This document shows, one piece after another, positions 1 through 7,603 of a DNA stretch of 64,000 bases (position 1 is the first letter of the stretch; every line of letters starts with the position of its first letter). Made by a program: the position numbers and the translations under genes. Below the pieces are notes generated by a model. It was not told the origin of the DNA. It did not search any database and was given only the letters and a program-made list of their open reading frames with translations. Source of the DNA: Pseudoselenomonas ruminantium (lineage in GTDB: Bacteria; Bacillota; Negativicutes; Selenomonadales; Selenomonadaceae); contig NZ_FOQK01000001.1 in NCBI RefSeq assembly GCF_900113715.1, positions 95,929-159,928 on the forward strand, given 5' to 3'.

Positions 1-851
1 TAGAGCCGCAACCGGAGCCCAATCAACCGATAGGGCCAACGCCGAAGGAGCAGCTGGTAGAGCCGCAACCGGAGCCTAATCAGCAGGTAGAGCCAGTGCC
101 GAAGGAACAAGAGCCAATAGAGTTGCAGCCCAAGGAATATCAACCGGATACACTGCGCATTTCCGAACAAGTATCATTGCCGGGAAGAACAATACAGATT
201 CCGGAGACGTATGCTCCTGGTGCTGAACCTGTTCCGGTGGTTGATACGAATCTGCCAGCTGTTGACGTGCCCATCAATACGAAGGGGACGCAGGCTCAGC
301 CAGATACGGTAGTTATCACTACTGGCGGAGACAAGCCTGTGGCTTCGTCGTTCCAGTCCAATCCGGATGGCTCGTTTGTCTTGACGGTGCAGGCAGATGC
401 CGGACCGCTTGCGGGCGAAGATGTCCGTGTGGCTGGCTATATGGAACACAGTGGTCAGAGTGAGACGCCGGGCGCTATTCCCGTGCTGTATACGGATGGT
501 GAGTCGAAAAAACTCGATGGCATTTACACCATCAATTATGCCTCGGATAAGCTGACCATTATGCCGTCAGCCCAGAAGGTCACGATTCCGGAACCTACGG
601 AGATACGCCGGGAGTCAACCAGCAAGTATGACTTCATGTACCAAAGCCGTGAGGGCAGTTATGATGTCAGCTATGGCAATGGCATCGTGGCAATCTATCC
701 GCAGGATGAGGATTCGCGAAAAGTACTGACCGATGACAGCAAAAAGGCTGGCCGCACCGTTCTGTCTGCCGGCATCTTGTCGGCTGTGCAGAATCTTGGT
801 GTCATGCCAGATCAGATCCGGGCAGTATATATGTTTACAAAAATCGTCTAA
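1..851 (+). CDS. C-terminal part of a large secreted/surface protein (filamentous haemagglutinin-like), 5' truncated
   Basis: The reading frame is open from base 3 to the TAA at 849-851, so this is the 3' end of a longer gene; a GTG at 96 is internal. The first 35 or so visible residues are a proline/glutamate/glutamine-rich repeat: the unit EPQPEPNQ occurs twice, each time followed by a PxPKEQ variant, which looks like a wall- or membrane-spanning linker. Further on there is a segment of the type YTINYASDKLTIMP, resembling the MBG-like repeats near the C-terminus of two-partner-secreted haemagglutinins. The last 80 residues form a compact domain without a sorting signal or membrane helix. 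Function as adhesin or exoprotein is inferred from composition only. A hairpin terminator follows the stop directly. Confidence 0.55.
   Translation, partial: EPQPEPNQPIGPTPKEQLVEPQPEPNQQVEPVPKEQEPIELQPKEYQPDTLRISEQVSLPGRTIQIPETYAPGAEPVPVVDTNLPAVDVPINTKGTQAQPDTVVITTGGDKPVASSFQSNPDGSFVLTVQADAGPLAGEDVRVAGYMEHSGQSETPGAIPVLYTDGESKKLDGIYTINYASDKLTIMPSAQKVTIPEPTEIRRESTSKYDFMYQSREGSYDVSYGNGIVAIYPQDEDSRKVLTDDSKKAGRTVLSAGILSAVQNLGVMPDQIRAVYMFTKIV
3..122 (+). repeat. Pro/Glu/Gln-rich coding tandem repeat
   Basis: Two imperfect copies of a unit of about 18 codons (EPQPEPNQ..., then PxPKEQ) are visible at the very start of the window, and the array probably continues upstream. Such tracts vary in copy number between strains. 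Confidence 0.55.
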
Positions 852-857
852 GGAAAA

Positions 858-902
858 AACGACGCCACATTCGGGTAGTACCGAATGTGGCGCCGTTTTT
901 TA
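858..902 (+). terminator. Rho-independent terminator
   Basis: A 17-bp stem with one mismatch (CGCCACATTCGG side at 863-874, CCGAATGTGGCG side at 881-892) closes on a GTAGTA loop and is followed by a T run. It ends the surface-protein gene. Confidence 0.85.
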
Positions 903-904
903 TT

Positions 905-945
905 GTCAAAAGGCGCTGACCAGTCAAGTTGACTTGTCAGCGCCT
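905..945 (-). terminator. Terminator of tmRNA gene
   Basis: Long inverted repeat with arms AGGCGCTGAC and GTCAGCGCCT plus an inner AGTCAA/TTGACT stem, immediately beyond the tmRNA 3' end. Read on the minus strand it is followed by a short T tract (AAAA at 908-911 on the plus strand). Confidence 0.65.
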
Positions 946-956
946 GTAACTTCTTT

Positions 957-1310
957 TGGTGGAGATGAGGAGAATCGAACTCCTGTCCGAAAATACTGAT
1001 CCATGGATTTCTCCGAGCGCAGTTTGTGGTTAGATTTAAGAAATCAGCCATCCACAAACAAACGGCATCATTCCGATCTCGATGAGAGTTCCCGTAAATG
1101 CCTCCGAGAATTGGCACTTAGGTATCCCGCTATTTGCCCCTTATCCATCCTCGCGGGAGAAGGACGGACAGGGGTTAGCCTTAAGCGGCTAAAGCGTAAT
1201 CTTCGTTAGCTTTTATATTTAAATAAAAGTTTTCACCTTACTGACGGGTTGATGACCCCCCGGCTCGCTATCCACAGAGCATATATCCCCGTCGAGACCA
1301 TTACATCCCC
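957..1310 (-). ncRNA. ssrA: transfer-messenger RNA (tmRNA)
   Basis: This RNA rescues ribosomes stalled on broken mRNAs and tags the nascent peptide for proteolysis, acting with SmpB. On the minus strand the 5' end GGGGATG pairs with the 3' CATCTCC, followed by discriminator and encoded ACCA; the T-arm GTTCGATTC is present just before. The resume codon opens a short reading frame (1210 down to 1181) that encodes ANEDYALAA and a TAA stop, a canonical tag ending in ALAA. Pseudoknot-type inverted repeats fill the remainder. Length is 354 nt, normal for one-piece tmRNA. A consensus promoter lies upstream at 1354-1382, and the transcript probably has a leader of about 37 nt removed by RNase P. Confidence 0.96.
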
Positions 1311-1353
1311 ACGTAATATGTGCTCCTGAGAGCATTATTCTATTGTGCTATAT

Positions 1354-1382
1354 ATTATAGTTAGGTAGTATGTGTTTGTCAA
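1354..1382 (-). promoter_or_regulatory. Sigma-70-type promoter of ssrA
   Basis: On the minus strand a perfect TTGACA (1382-1377) is separated by 17 bp from a perfect TATAAT (1359-1354), placing the start about 35 nt upstream of mature tmRNA. Confidence 0.9.
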
Positions 1383-1414
1383 GGAAAAAAGAAGCCGCTG
1401 CAGGGAATTTCTGG

Positions 1415-1444
1415 TAGACAAAAAGCGGGGAAAAGGCATATAAT
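1415..1444 (+). promoter_or_regulatory. Promoter for corA transcript
   Basis: TAGACA (1415-1420), an 18-bp spacer and TATAAT (1439-1444). Transcription would begin near 1451, giving corA an unusually long leader of about 195 nt. Confidence 0.65.
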
Positions 1445-1450
1445 GAAGGG

Positions 1451-1640
1451 CGGGAATTTTTCAGGCAGATTCCCGTTGACTATGAAAGAAAGGCTGGTGA
1501 GGAAAATGGACGATCACCCTGGAACGGCAGACCCTAAACGATGCAAGTTCAATACCATTGGGGAAGGTGCGCCATTTTCCTGCCCGCTGCGATGAAGCTG
1601 GCTGGCGATGGTGCTGTTTCCTCATGAAGAAAGGAGACAT
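1451..1640 (+). promoter_or_regulatory. Structured corA 5' leader with possible upstream ORF
   Basis: The leader starts with a hairpin CGGGAA/TTCCCG (1451-1475). Further on, GGAAAATGG (1501-1509) can pair perfectly with CCATTTTCC (1572-1580), while the overlapping TGAGGAAA (1498-1505) can instead pair with TTTCCTCA (1617-1624), which ends seven bases before the corA ribosome-binding site. GGTGA/TCACC (1496-1500 with 1514-1518) is a third alternative. Mutually exclusive stems of this kind are typical of Mg2+-responsive leaders, but I cannot match the conserved blocks of the M-box or any other riboswitch class I know. An open frame of 37 codons (ATG 1482 to TGA 1595) lies inside, without a convincing ribosome-binding site. 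Confidence 0.4.
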
Positions 1641-1646
1641 TCAGCC

Positions 1647-2600
1647 ATGCTTCAGATTTACAAATCGCTGGAGAGCGGCCCTTTGCAGGAGCTCACCTTG
1701 AAGACGTTGGAAAAGGGTGCCTGGATCAATATCGTCGATCCGACGCCTTATGAGCTGAAGGTGGTCAGCAATCTGACCGAAGTCGATCCGGACTTTCTGC
1801 GTTCCGCACTCGATGATGAGGAGCGTTCGCATACGGATATCGAGGACGACTCGGTCATGGTCCTGACCAACGTTGCAGTCTGCCGCGGGCAGGACAGTTA
1901 TGATGCCCTGCCGCTGGCTATCATCGTCACGGAGGAGTACATCATCACCGTCTGCCTCGAGGAAACGCCAGTCATGGCCGAGTTCAACGAGCGCACGGCG
2001 AAACTGTTCCGTACTTATAAGAAGACGCGCTTCCTGTTCCAGATCCTGTATAAGTCCATGACGTTCTATCTGCGCTATCTGCGTCAGATCAGCAAGCTGT
2101 CCGATGATATTGAGAACCAGCTGCGCCATGATATGAAGAACAGCGAGATCCTGCTCTTGCTTGAGCTGCAGAAGGGCTTGACGTATTTTAATGCGGCTAT
2201 CCGCTCGAATGGTGCCGTGCTCGACAAGCTGCTGCGCATGCGCAACAATCCGCAGCTCACGCCGATCCTCAAGGCATATGATGAGGACGAGGATCTGCTG
2301 GAGGATGTCATCATCGAGAACAAGCAGGCCAAGGAAATGGTGGAGATGTATAGCAAGATCTTGGCACGCATGGCCGATACGTTCACATCCATCATTGCGA
2401 ATAATCAGAACCTCGTGATGAAGTTCTTAGCGGCAATGACAATCATCATCGCTATCCCGACTGTCGTTTCGAGCTTCTTTGGCATGAATGTGCCAGTGCC
2501 TTTTGCCGACGATGGCCATGGGTTCTTGTATGTCATGATCATTGCCTTTGGCATCAGCATCTCGGGTGCTTATGCTTTGTGGAAGAAAGATATGTTTTGA
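1647..2600 (+). CDS. corA: CorA-family magnesium/cobalt transporter
   Basis: Pentameric inner-membrane channel for Mg2+ (also Co2+/Ni2+). The 317-residue product has the usual layout: a long acidic cytoplasmic N-domain, a long stalk helix, and two C-terminal membrane helices at about 261-281 and 292-312. The diagnostic GMN selectivity motif is present at residues 279-281 (context FFGMNVPVPF) in the periplasmic loop. I place the start at ATG 1647, which has AAGGAG 10 bases upstream; an in-frame GTG at 1608 lacks such a site. It has its own promoter and a long structured leader, suggesting metal-dependent control. A small unknown gene follows 14 bases after the stop. Confidence 0.93.
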   Translation: MLQIYKSLESGPLQELTLKTLEKGAWINIVDPTPYELKVVSNLTEVDPDFLRSALDDEERSHTDIEDDSVMVLTNVAVCRGQDSYDALPLAIIVTEEYIITVCLEETPVMAEFNERTAKLFRTYKKTRFLFQILYKSMTFYLRYLRQISKLSDDIENQLRHDMKNSEILLLLELQKGLTYFNAAIRSNGAVLDKLLRMRNNPQLTPILKAYDEDEDLLEDVIIENKQAKEMVEMYSKILARMADTFTSIIANNQNLVMKFLAAMTIIIAIPTVVSSFFGMNVPVPFADDGHGFLYVMIIAFGISISGAYALWKKDMF

Positions 2601-2614
2601 GAGGAAGCTGCCCT

Positions 2615-2839
2615 ATGATGGTCGAGTCGAAGCTGAAAGCCGGTGTGATATTCGGAGACACGGTGAATCAGGAATATGTGTATATGCCCGGCAGTGAGGT
2701 TGGCATGGCACAGCCTATCTGTGTCTATGAGTCTGAGGGCAGCCGCGCGGATGTCGATATGCAGGAGGCTCTGCGGCTGGTCCGTGTGCGCAGCCTGCGC
2801 CCGGCCAAGCATCCCTTGCTGGGAGATAGTTCCTGCTGA
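2615..2839 (+). CDS. Small protein of unknown function downstream of corA
   Basis: A 74-codon frame opening with two consecutive ATGs (2615 and 2618), preceded by GAGGAAG at suitable distance, directly after corA and before a strong terminator, so it would be cotranscribed with corA. The peptide has no membrane helix, no cysteine pair and no motif I recognise; it contains a stretch of short beta-like segments (KAGVIFGDTVNQEYVYMPG) and ends in a basic, proline-containing tail. Codon use resembles its neighbours. It is probably a real gene because of the ribosome-binding site and terminator, but no function can be named. Confidence 0.5.
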   Translation: MMVESKLKAGVIFGDTVNQEYVYMPGSEVGMAQPICVYESEGSRADVDMQEALRLVRVRSLRPAKHPLLGDSSC

Positions 2840-2868
2840 GGATAGGACAATAAAAAAGAAGTTTTTGG

Positions 2869-2896
2869 CTGACAGAGTATTTCTGTCAGTTTTTTT
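2869..2896 (+). terminator. Terminator of corA operon
   Basis: Perfect 8-bp stem CTGACAGA/TCTGTCAG with a 5-base loop followed by seven T. Confidence 0.9.
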
Positions 2897-2986
2897 GTGT
2901 GCGCGGAGCAGGAATCTTTTCAGCAAAGTAGAATTAAGCAGGTAAGACGGAATATTCGAACGATAGGGACTAGGGAGGGAGAGTAT

Positions 2987-4780
2987 ATGTTTTTCATGAA
3001 GTCTGTGCGCGGCAAACTGACCGCCTTGTTCGCAGCGGTCAGTGTGGTAGCGACACTTGCTGTAGGTGGTTATTTCATCTATACGACCATTGCGGATAAC
3101 GATAAGCTGGTGGCTGAATACCGGCAGGAATTGGCCGAGCATTATGACCGGGAACTGCGGCTCCAGACGGAGGGCGTAGTCTCGTCGCTCAATGGCATCT
3201 ATGCGCGGCAGCAATCGGGGGAACTGACCGAGGAGCAGGCCAAGAGCCTGGCTCTCGATGTCATCCGCTCCGTGCGTTATGATGAGGGAAAGGGCTATTT
3301 CTTTGCCGATGAGAAGAATACAGGCATTTGTGTAGCCCATGCGGCATCCAAGGAATCTGAGGGACGCATGCGCCGGAATGACAAGGATCCCAATGGCGTT
3401 CCTTATATGGAAGATATGTTCAAGGTAGCCCAGAATGAGGGTGGCGGTTTTGTGGATTTCTCCTATCCGAAACCGGGAGAGAAAGAGTCCCTGCCCAAGC
3501 GCAACTATGTGCTGGAGTTCAAACCGTACCAGTGGATTGTAGGAACAGGTTCCTGGATTGACTATATCGATGCGGAAGCTGCCAAGTATACCAAGGAGAT
3601 GCAGGAGAAGCTCTACCATAAGGTCCTCATCTCGTCGATCATCATCGTAGTGGTCTCCTTGATCATGGCGATGCTGGGTGTCAAGATTGCGCAGAGCTTC
3701 GGTGATCCCATCAGTTTCGTGACAGGGCGTCTGCAGAAATTCGCCCAGGGCGATTACCGGCAGGAGCCGGTCAAGCAGGAATATGTTGACCGCGAAGATG
3801 AGATTGGCCAGATGATCGATATCCTCAGAGTACTGGGCGGCAATATGCGCCAGCTGATGGGGGCAATCCGCGAATCGGCTGAACAGGTGGCCAGTGATGC
3901 TGCCCAGCTCAATGAGATGACCGCGCAGTCGGCGTCGGCCAGCCAGCAGGTAGCTGACTCGATCACGGATGTAGCCGGAGCTACCAACAAGCAGCTCATG
4001 GCAGTCGATGAGGCTTCGCAGTCGATGGAGACGCTCCTGGAGCGCATCGGCGGCATGGCACATAATGCGCGCCGGGCTGCAGTAGAGACGCAGCAGGCAA
4101 CCGAAAAGGCACAGAACGGCAATCAGGTCGTCACCCGTACGGTCAGGGATATGGCCCGCTTGAGTGAAGTGGTCGGCGAGTCGGCCAAGGTGGTCAACAG
4201 CCTTGGCGAGCGGTCGGATACGATCGGGCGTATCACCGATACGATTTCGGGCATTGCTGAGCAGACGAACCTGCTGGCGCTCAACGCTGCTATCGAGGCA
4301 GCCCGCGCCGGTGATGCCGGCCGTGGCTTTGCGGTGGTAGCAGATGAGATCCGCAAGCTGGCCGCACAGTCGGAGGAGGCTGCCAGCCAGATCGCAAGCC
4401 TTATCGGGCAGATCCAGCAGGAGACGCAACGGGCTGTCACCAGCATGCATGAGGGCACGGACAACCTGGCTACTGCGAAGGAGAGTGTCGAGGAGACGGG
4501 CCGTGAGTTCAGTGGCATCGTGGAGCTGGTAGAGAAGATCGCCAACCGTTCCCAGCAGATTGCCAGTGCATCGAAGGAAGCTACGGATAGTGCTGAGGCT
4601 TGCCAGACTGCCATCCGGGATATCGAGGGAATGAGCCGCAGCGTGGTGGCCAATTCCGAGACGGTATCGGCGGCAACCGAGCAACAATCGGCTTCGGTCC
4701 AAGAGATGAATAATAACAGTTCCCAGCTGGCTAAGATGGCTGGCATGCTGCAGGATGAAGTGCAGAAATTCAAGGTATAA
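2987..4780 (+). CDS. Methyl-accepting chemotaxis protein with sCache sensor domain
   Basis: Membrane chemoreceptor that relays a ligand signal to CheA/CheW. Of 597 residues, about 11-33 form the first membrane helix, roughly 40-180 a periplasmic single-Cache domain (ending in the typical [13 protein letters not shown]), about 211-233 the second helix, followed by HAMP and a long helical signalling domain. The highly conserved hairpin tip ([20 protein letters not shown]) starts near residue 427. ATG 2987 is preceded by AGGGAGGGAG at good spacing; the frame stays open upstream to 2897 but without such a site. The ligand is unknown; Cache domains of this type often bind small carboxylates. The product ends in QKFKV, without a CheR-tethering pentapeptide. 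Confidence 0.93.
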   Translation: MFFMKSVRGKLTALFAAVSVVATLAVGGYFIYTTIADNDKLVAEYRQELAEHYDRELRLQTEGVVSSLNGIYARQQSGELTEEQAKSLALDVIRSVRYDEGKGYFFADEKNTGICVAHAASKESEGRMRRNDKDPNGVPYMEDMFKVAQNEGGGFVDFSYPKPGEKESLPKRNYVLEFKPYQWIVGTGSWIDYIDAEAAKYTKEMQEKLYHKVLISSIIIVVVSLIMAMLGVKIAQSFGDPISFVTGRLQKFAQGDYRQEPVKQEYVDREDEIGQMIDILRVLGGNMRQLMGAIRESAEQVASDAAQLNEMTAQSASASQQVADSITDVAGATNKQLMAVDEASQSMETLLERIGGMAHNARRAAVETQQATEKAQNGNQVVTRTVRDMARLSEVVGESAKVVNSLGERSDTIGRITDTISGIAEQTNLLALNAAIEAARAGDAGRGFAVVADEIRKLAAQSEEAASQIASLIGQIQQETQRAVTSMHEGTDNLATAKESVEETGREFSGIVELVEKIANRSQQIASASKEATDSAEACQTAIRDIEGMSRSVVANSETVSAATEQQSASVQEMNNNSSQLAKMAGMLQDEVQKFKV

Positions 4781-4785
4781 GGTAT

Positions 4786-4828
4786 GCCTGCCCGAAGTGG
4801 TTGTTGCCAGGCGGCTTCGGGCAGGGAT
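4786..4828 (+). terminator. Probable terminator after the chemoreceptor gene
   Basis: Inverted repeat CCTGCCCGAAG ... CTTCGGGCAGG around a 17-base loop, followed by only a modest T-rich stretch (ATCTTTAT). Confidence 0.5.
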
Positions 4829-4872
4829 CTTTATCATATTGTGATGTGTTTTATATTCCAGGAGGTATGACT

Positions 4873-5412
4873 ATGAGCAAATACGCAGGGACCCAGACTG
4901 AGAAGAACTTAGAGGCGGCCTTTGCCGGGGAAAGCCAGGCACGCAACAAGTACACGTATTATGCATCGCGCGCCAAGAAGGATGGCTTTGAGCAGATTGC
5001 GGCACTGTTCTTGAAGACAGCGGACAACGAAAAAGAACATGCGAAGATGTGGTTCAAAGAACTCCATGATGGGATGCCAGACACGGAGACGAATCTGAAG
5101 GATGCTGCTGATGGCGAGAACTATGAGTGGACGGATATGTATGCAGGTTTTGCCAAGACTGCCGAGGAAGAAGGCTTCAAGGAGCTGGCGGCGAAATTCC
5201 GCATGGTAGCTGAAATCGAGAAGCATCATGAGGAACGCTATCGTGCCCTGCTGAAGAACATCGAGATGCAGGAAGTCTTCCAGCGCAGTGAAGTCAAAGT
5301 CTGGGAGTGCCGCAACTGCGGCCATATCGTGGTCGGTACCAAGGCACCAGAGCTTTGCCCGGTATGTGCGCATCCGAAGAGCTATTTCGAGATTCACGCT
5401 GAGAACTATTGA
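4873..5412 (+). CDS. rbr: Rubrerythrin
   Basis: Non-haem iron peroxidase that reduces hydrogen peroxide with electrons from rubredoxin/NADH, a standard oxidative-stress enzyme of anaerobes. The 179-residue protein has the classical order: an N-terminal four-helix diiron domain with E-rich motifs ([32 protein letters not shown]) and a C-terminal rubredoxin-like domain whose iron ligands are C146, C149, C162 and C165. ATG 4873 sits 7 bases after AGGAGGT; an earlier ATG at 4867 would be too close. Gene is monocistronic, with a possible promoter TTTATC-16-TATATT just upstream and a terminator downstream. A desulfoferrodoxin at 41.4 kb probably serves the same defence. Confidence 0.95.
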   Translation: MSKYAGTQTEKNLEAAFAGESQARNKYTYYASRAKKDGFEQIAALFLKTADNEKEHAKMWFKELHDGMPDTETNLKDAADGENYEWTDMYAGFAKTAEEEGFKELAAKFRMVAEIEKHHEERYRALLKNIEMQEVFQRSEVKVWECRNCGHIVVGTKAPELCPVCAHPKSYFEIHAENY

Positions 5413-5436
5413 CCCCTTCGTAGTTCCGGCGACAAC

Positions 5437-5469
5437 AAAAGGCTGGCAGTTGTTTACTGCCAGCCTTTT
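5437..5469. terminator. Bidirectional terminator between rbr and the metallophosphoesterase gene
   Basis: AAAAGGCTGGCAG and CTGCCAGCCTTTT flank a 7-base loop; A and T runs on both sides serve both converging genes. Confidence 0.9.
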
Positions 5470-5471
5470 GC

Positions 5472-6737
5472 TTACTTGGTGAGTGTTATGGTCTCGATAT
5501 GTTCGCCGTCTGTCGTGCAGCCTGTCAAGGTGAGCTCTTGGGCGGTGGCGTGCAAGCGCAGATAATGAGGCGGTGTTGGCTGATAGATAGCACTGCGGTC
5601 ATAGGTCCTGTCGTCTGGCACCTGGTAGTAACGGTTGCCTGCGGGACCGCTCAGAACGTAGAAGGGGCCATCGTCCGCTGGCTGCAGGTCCTTTATATGG
5701 CCACGGCTGCGGTAGGTGTGCATGTGACCGGTCAGGACAAGGTCGATGCCGAGCTCGTCGAATACCGGCATGAATGCATGGCCGATGTCACTGATGCCGT
5801 CTTTTTGTTGGGTGCCGAGCTGGTATTCGTCGTAGGCCAGGATGTCCTTGTGCATGAGGACGACCTGCCAAGGCTGATGGCGCCTGTTGGTATCCTGCTT
5901 GAGCCAATGCAGCTGGCGTTCGAGCAGGCCGGGCAGCAGCTCGTGCAGTTCGAGTTCCTGCGTATTGAGGACGATGAAGTGTACGGGGCCATAGTCGAAG
6001 GTGTAAAAGCTGCCTTGGAACTTGGCGCTGTTGTTGGTTGGCAAAGCGAAAGAAGCAAGATAGCGGCGGGGCAGGCAGAATTTCCAGTCAAGCCCGTAGC
6101 ATTCGTGGTTTCCCATGACGGGGACGAGTGGATGCTGCTCGGGGATGGTACCCATGGCAGCGAAGAATTTGTCCCAGTGCCAGTCGGATTGGCCGTTGTC
6201 GGTAAGGTCACCGACGATGGCAGCGAATTGGCTCTCGGGATGACGCTGCCAGGCTGTCTGGAATGTCTGCTGCCATATATCATAGCTGCCACTGCATTGC
6301 GAGTCGCAGAAGATCAGCGCAGAAACTTCGGTGCGGTTTGCTGGCTCTGTCTTGAACTGATGCCAGCGTGTGGCGCGCTCGCCTTGGATGATGCGGTATT
6401 CGTAGCTGGTACCCGGGGCCAGTTCTGTCAGTGTGACAGAACTGAAGAAAACAGCCAGCTTGTCTTCGAAGAGCGAGGTGGTAGAGGCGGCCACTTGCTT
6501 TGTGGCGCGTATCTGGCTGGCCGGCCGGTATTCGAGCGCGCAGCCGCTCAGGTTGGCGTTGGCCTGCCACATGATGGTGCGGGATGATGCCGCATCGGCT
6601 GTGATGATGTGCCGCAGGAATTTCAGCGGCACCGTACCATCGGCCGCTGCGGCAGCTTTTGGCAGCCAGGCTTCGAGTCCCAGCAGGATGGCAGCCTGCC
6701 CGCAGTATTTCAGGAATTTCCGGCGAGTGATGTCCAT
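5472..6737 (-). CDS. Tat-exported calcineurin-like metallophosphoesterase (purple acid phosphatase-like)
   Basis: Exported phosphatase of about 421 residues. The N-terminus carries a twin-arginine signal (DITRRKFLKYCG, then a hydrophobic stretch ending in AAAAADG). Next comes a fibronectin-III-like domain as in purple acid phosphatases, then the metal-binding motifs of the calcineurin fold: CDSQ, GDLTDNG, GNHE, HKD and GHMHTY. The first block has FCDSQ where GDxG/GDxH is usual. I chose ATG 6737, 9 bases from AGGAG; an ATG at 6746 overlaps the upstream stop as ATGA but abuts the ribosome-binding site. It is translationally linked to the TVP38-like gene. Substrate unknown; release of inorganic phosphate from periplasmic organophosphates is an inference. 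Confidence 0.85.
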   Translation of the reverse strand: MDITRRKFLKYCGQAAILLGLEAWLPKAAAAADGTVPLKFLRHIITADAASSRTIMWQANANLSGCALEYRPASQIRATKQVAASTTSLFEDKLAVFFSSVTLTELAPGTSYEYRIIQGERATRWHQFKTEPANRTEVSALIFCDSQCSGSYDIWQQTFQTAWQRHPESQFAAIVGDLTDNGQSDWHWDKFFAAMGTIPEQHPLVPVMGNHECYGLDWKFCLPRRYLASFALPTNNSAKFQGSFYTFDYGPVHFIVLNTQELELHELLPGLLERQLHWLKQDTNRRHQPWQVVLMHKDILAYDEYQLGTQQKDGISDIGHAFMPVFDELGIDLVLTGHMHTYRSRGHIKDLQPADDGPFYVLSGPAGNRYYQVPDDRTYDRSAIYQPTPPHYLRLHATAQELTLTGCTTDGEHIETITLTK

Positions 6738-6742
6738 GATGT

Positions 6743-7459
6743 TCATCTCCTGTGTTCCTCGGCGGCCGCCTTGCGGGCGGCGCTGCGTTCATACCACCAG
6801 GCACCGGCGATCAGGATGATGGCAAAGAGGATGACAAGGATCATGCGTGTGGGATCTTCCTGATGGGTAAGCGCATCGTGTCCGATGATGGCCTCGATGC
6901 CGGTGGAAGGGAATTTGCCGACAAGCGAGGCGATGACATAGTCGCGGAAGCTCATGGCCGAAAGCGCACCGATGGCGTTGAGCATGACGGAAGGGAAATA
7001 TGGTACCATGCGGGCGATGAGCATGACGACAAAGCCGCGTTTGCCGCTGTACTTGTCGAGGTTGGAAAGGGTTTTGTTCTTGCTGATGATCTTCTCGGCT
7101 GCGTCGCGGAAGAAGAAGCGCAGCAGGATGAAACTGATGGCAACGCCGACAGTCTCAGCGACGACTGACAGGACAATGCCCCAGAAGATGCCGAAGATCA
7201 GCGTATTGGCCGTCGAGAAAATGATGGCTGGCGGAAAGCCGAGCGCGTTGACGAAGAGCGTCAGCAGGAAGCTGAAGAGAACGGCCCAAGGCCCGAAGGA
7301 GGCGATGTAATCAGCGGTTTCCAAGATATCGCCACGAGCCAGCAAGCCAAACATATGCGGCAGGAATGCCGGATTTATCAAGTGGATGATGACAAAGAGC
7401 AGGATGATGGCCAGCGCGGCACCAGCTTTTACCATGCCCATAGACTTTCGAATTTGCAA
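6743..7459 (-). CDS. TVP38/TMEM64 (VTT-domain, DedA-superfamily) membrane protein
   Basis: Integral membrane protein of 238 residues with a central VTT/SNARE-associated domain. Visible are an N-terminal helix, the re-entrant-like GFPPAIIFSTANTLIFG segment, a second conserved block RMVPYFPSVMLNAIGAL, and a terminal helix. DedA-superfamily members are lipid flippases or scramblases in several bacteria; the precise role here is unknown. The start is TTG 7459, which has AGGAGG exactly 9 bases upstream; an ATG at 7441 is an alternative without such a site. Its stop overlaps the region of the metallophosphoesterase start, so the two form an operon. A TATAAT box lies at about 7500 on the minus strand, with a poor -35. 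Confidence 0.88.
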   Translation of the reverse strand: MQIRKSMGMVKAGAALAIILLFVIIHLINPAFLPHMFGLLARGDILETADYIASFGPWAVLFSFLLTLFVNALGFPPAIIFSTANTLIFGIFWGIVLSVVAETVGVAISFILLRFFFRDAAEKIISKNKTLSNLDKYSGKRGFVVMLIARMVPYFPSVMLNAIGALSAMSFRDYVIASLVGKFPSTGIEAIIGHDALTHQEDPTRMILVILFAIILIAGAWWYERSAARKAAAEEHRR

Positions 7460-7554
7460 GAAAAATTACCTCCTGTAGCCGTGAATCGACTCTATTATAT
7501 CATTAAAAATGACTTGTCAGCTGAAAATAAACTGAGGAAACTGTCATTTTTGAT

Positions 7555-7584
7555 TTGCCTGTGCTAAAATAGAATTGTTATACT
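7555..7584 (+). promoter_or_regulatory. Probable promoter for the AzgA-like permease gene
   Basis: TTGCCT (7555-7560), 18 bp, TATACT (7579-7584). An overlapping alternative is CTGTCA (7541) with TAAAAT (7565-7570). Confidence 0.45.
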
Positions 7585-7603
7585 ATGGGAAAGGTGAAGG
7601 TTC

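Noticed and set aside
1451-1640. M-box, cobalamin or fluoride riboswitch in the corA leader
   Set aside because: Isolated short matches only (GGTGAGG, GGGGAAGG, GGCGATGGTG); the other conserved blocks and their order are absent.
2570-4837. 755-codon minus-strand frame opposite the chemoreceptor
   Set aside because: Antisense shadow crossing two terminators and a promoter region; no start site.
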